A stretch of DNA of 64,000 nucleotides, from positions 248,001 to 312,000 of the forward strand of contig NZ_WRXL01000001.1 of assembly GCF_010119195.1 (NCBI RefSeq), given 5' to 3'. Position 1 is the first letter of the stretch; each line of letters opens with the position of its first letter. The stretch is from Haloarcula salina. Lineage in GTDB: Archaea > Halobacteriota > Halobacteria > Halobacteriales > Haloarculaceae. Below the pieces are notes generated by a model. The model was not told the DNA's origin. It made no database searches and saw only the letters and a program-made list of their open reading frames with translations. A program made the translations under genes and the position numbers. This document shows positions 63,384 through 64,000 of this stretch, piece by piece.

Positions 63384-63857
63384 ATGGATAAACATCCACG
63401 AGCAAACCTCGAAAAGAAAGCTGGACTCGGCAAACGGTTCGCGGCGCGGTTCCTCGACGGGCTCCTTATCGGCGTCATCTTCGGAGCCATCTTCTTCGTC
63501 ATCGGCGGTGTCGGCGGTGCAGCCTCCGGCGAGAACAACGCCGTCGTAACAGGATTAGCAGGGGCCTACCTCTTCATGCTCATCGGATTCCCGTTCATTT
63601 ACTTCCTCTATCACACCATCATGGAAGCGATGTACGGGTACACGCTCGGGAAACACGCGCTCGGACTCGTCATCACCGACGAGAGCGGCAGCGACATCAC
63701 CTGGGTCGACTCGATCGTCAGGAACGTGTTCCGACTCGTCGGCTTCTTCTTCTCGCCGTTCTCGGCGCTGTTGGCTGTGATTCTCATCGCGGTGAATGAC
63801 GACGAACAGCGCCTCGGCGACATGGCCGGAAGCACCGTCGTCGTCGAACAGGCCTAA
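63384..63857 (+). CDS. RDD family membrane protein
   Basis: A 157-residue protein from the ATG at 63384. GKRFAARFLDGLLIGVIFGA holds the RDD arginine/aspartate signature (R-x-x-D) at the first helix. Three or four helices follow, with YGYTLGKHALGLVITDESGS and RLGDMAGSTVVVEQ the characteristic mid and C-terminal motifs. RDD proteins are short membrane proteins linked to ion or transport functions. The AT-rich stretch with TATATATCG upstream (63341 region) is its promoter. It stands alone. Confidence 0.87.
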   Translation: MDKHPRANLEKKAGLGKRFAARFLDGLLIGVIFGAIFFVIGGVGGAASGENNAVVTGLAGAYLFMLIGFPFIYFLYHTIMEAMYGYTLGKHALGLVITDESGSDITWVDSIVRNVFRLVGFFFSPFSALLAVILIAVNDDEQRLGDMAGSTVVVEQA

Positions 63858-63938
63858 GCGGACACCGACACCTGTTTCGAACAGCGTTCGAGAGAGCCAC
63901 CGCTGTCTCCGTCGGCGGATCGGCGACCGCGACGGTCC

Positions 63939-64000
63939 CTACTCCTCGTCTTCGTCGCGCTCGTCGAGGAACTCGTGTGCCTCTTCGAGTATCTCGCGGG
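63939..64000 (-). CDS. 3' end of an acidic protein (truncated by window)
   Basis: The minus strand shows the last 20 codons of a gene, reading REILEEAHEFLDERDEDEE, closed by a TAG (bases 63939-63941). The glutamate-rich amphipathic helix with an acidic tail is typical of haloarchaeal proteins. The rest lies outside the window, so no function can be given. Confidence 0.6.
   Translation of the reverse strand, partial: REILEEAHEFLDERDEDEE

Overview
The window is chromosomal DNA of a haloarchaeon (class Halobacteria). Evidence: high GC, very acidic proteins, twin-arginine signals on secreted proteins, many leaderless genes with an AT-rich TATA element about 25-35 bases before the start codon, and archaeal markers (TATA-binding protein, Spt5, SecE, FtsZ1, D-aminoacyl-tRNA deacylase of the archaeal type, PolX with a PHP domain). 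A complete methylaspartate-cycle cluster (glutamate mutase, methylaspartate ammonia-lyase, mesaconyl-CoA enzymes) fits Haloarcula and its relatives. The exact genus cannot be fixed from sequence alone. I see no tRNA, rRNA, CRISPR array, IS element or prophage.

Layout. 0-4.5 kb: a Rieske/cytochrome b respiratory operon with small membrane proteins, then a small HTH-like gene and an AT-rich gene remnant. 4.5-8 kb: a degenerate NAD-kinase-like protein, a geranylgeranyl-reductase-type flavoprotein and a divergent orphan with an aspartate-rich isoprenoid-enzyme-like motif. 8-15 kb: membrane proteins, photolyase, a striking array of short perfect hairpins, 2-oxoglutarate:ferredoxin oxidoreductase (korAB), a flavin reductase and a tandem UspA protein. 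15-21.7 kb: DUF211, a VIT1/CCC1-like protein, a Ca2+-type P-type ATPase, a flavin/PNPOx protein, a zinc-ribbon regulator, a Rieske ferredoxin and a secreted alpha-amylase. 21.7-26.2 kb: the pabB-pabA-pabC operon, a helix-hairpin-helix protein and aroE (chorismate and p-aminobenzoate supply). 26.3-31.1 kb: a Na+/Ca2+ exchanger coupled to dtdA, then ftsZ1, secE and spt5.

31.3-36 kb: a Bat-type regulator, small zinc proteins, a PHP-like protein, a membrane hydrolase, a CinA-type amidohydrolase and an aminotransferase. 36.1-42.7 kb: the methylaspartate cycle, with a divergent CoA-transferase. 42.7-51.9 kb: a GT-C-like membrane transferase, a TRAM protein, tbp, an XPD-type helicase, a zinc microprotein, a Get3/ArsA ATPase, an SDR lacking its catalytic lysine, endonuclease V and a zinc-finger rhomboid protease. 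52-55.7 kb: a response regulator with a PAS domain, then a 43-residue hydrophobic microprotein convergent with a 700-residue CHAT (caspase-like) protease. 55.8-64 kb: DUF5788, PolX, a Mut7-C RNase-like protein, a LolA-like lipoprotein-carrier homologue divergent from a MacB-type ABC exporter, DUF5797, DUF5787, an RDD protein and the 3' end of one more gene.

The best candidates for something undescribed are the CHAT protease with its microprotein (53.3-55.6 kb), the array of perfect hairpins with three-base loops behind korB (10.49-10.74 kb), and the isoprenoid-enzyme-like orphan facing the geranylgeranyl reductase (6.6-7.9 kb). DUF numbers are given from memory of family names and should be confirmed by profile search.
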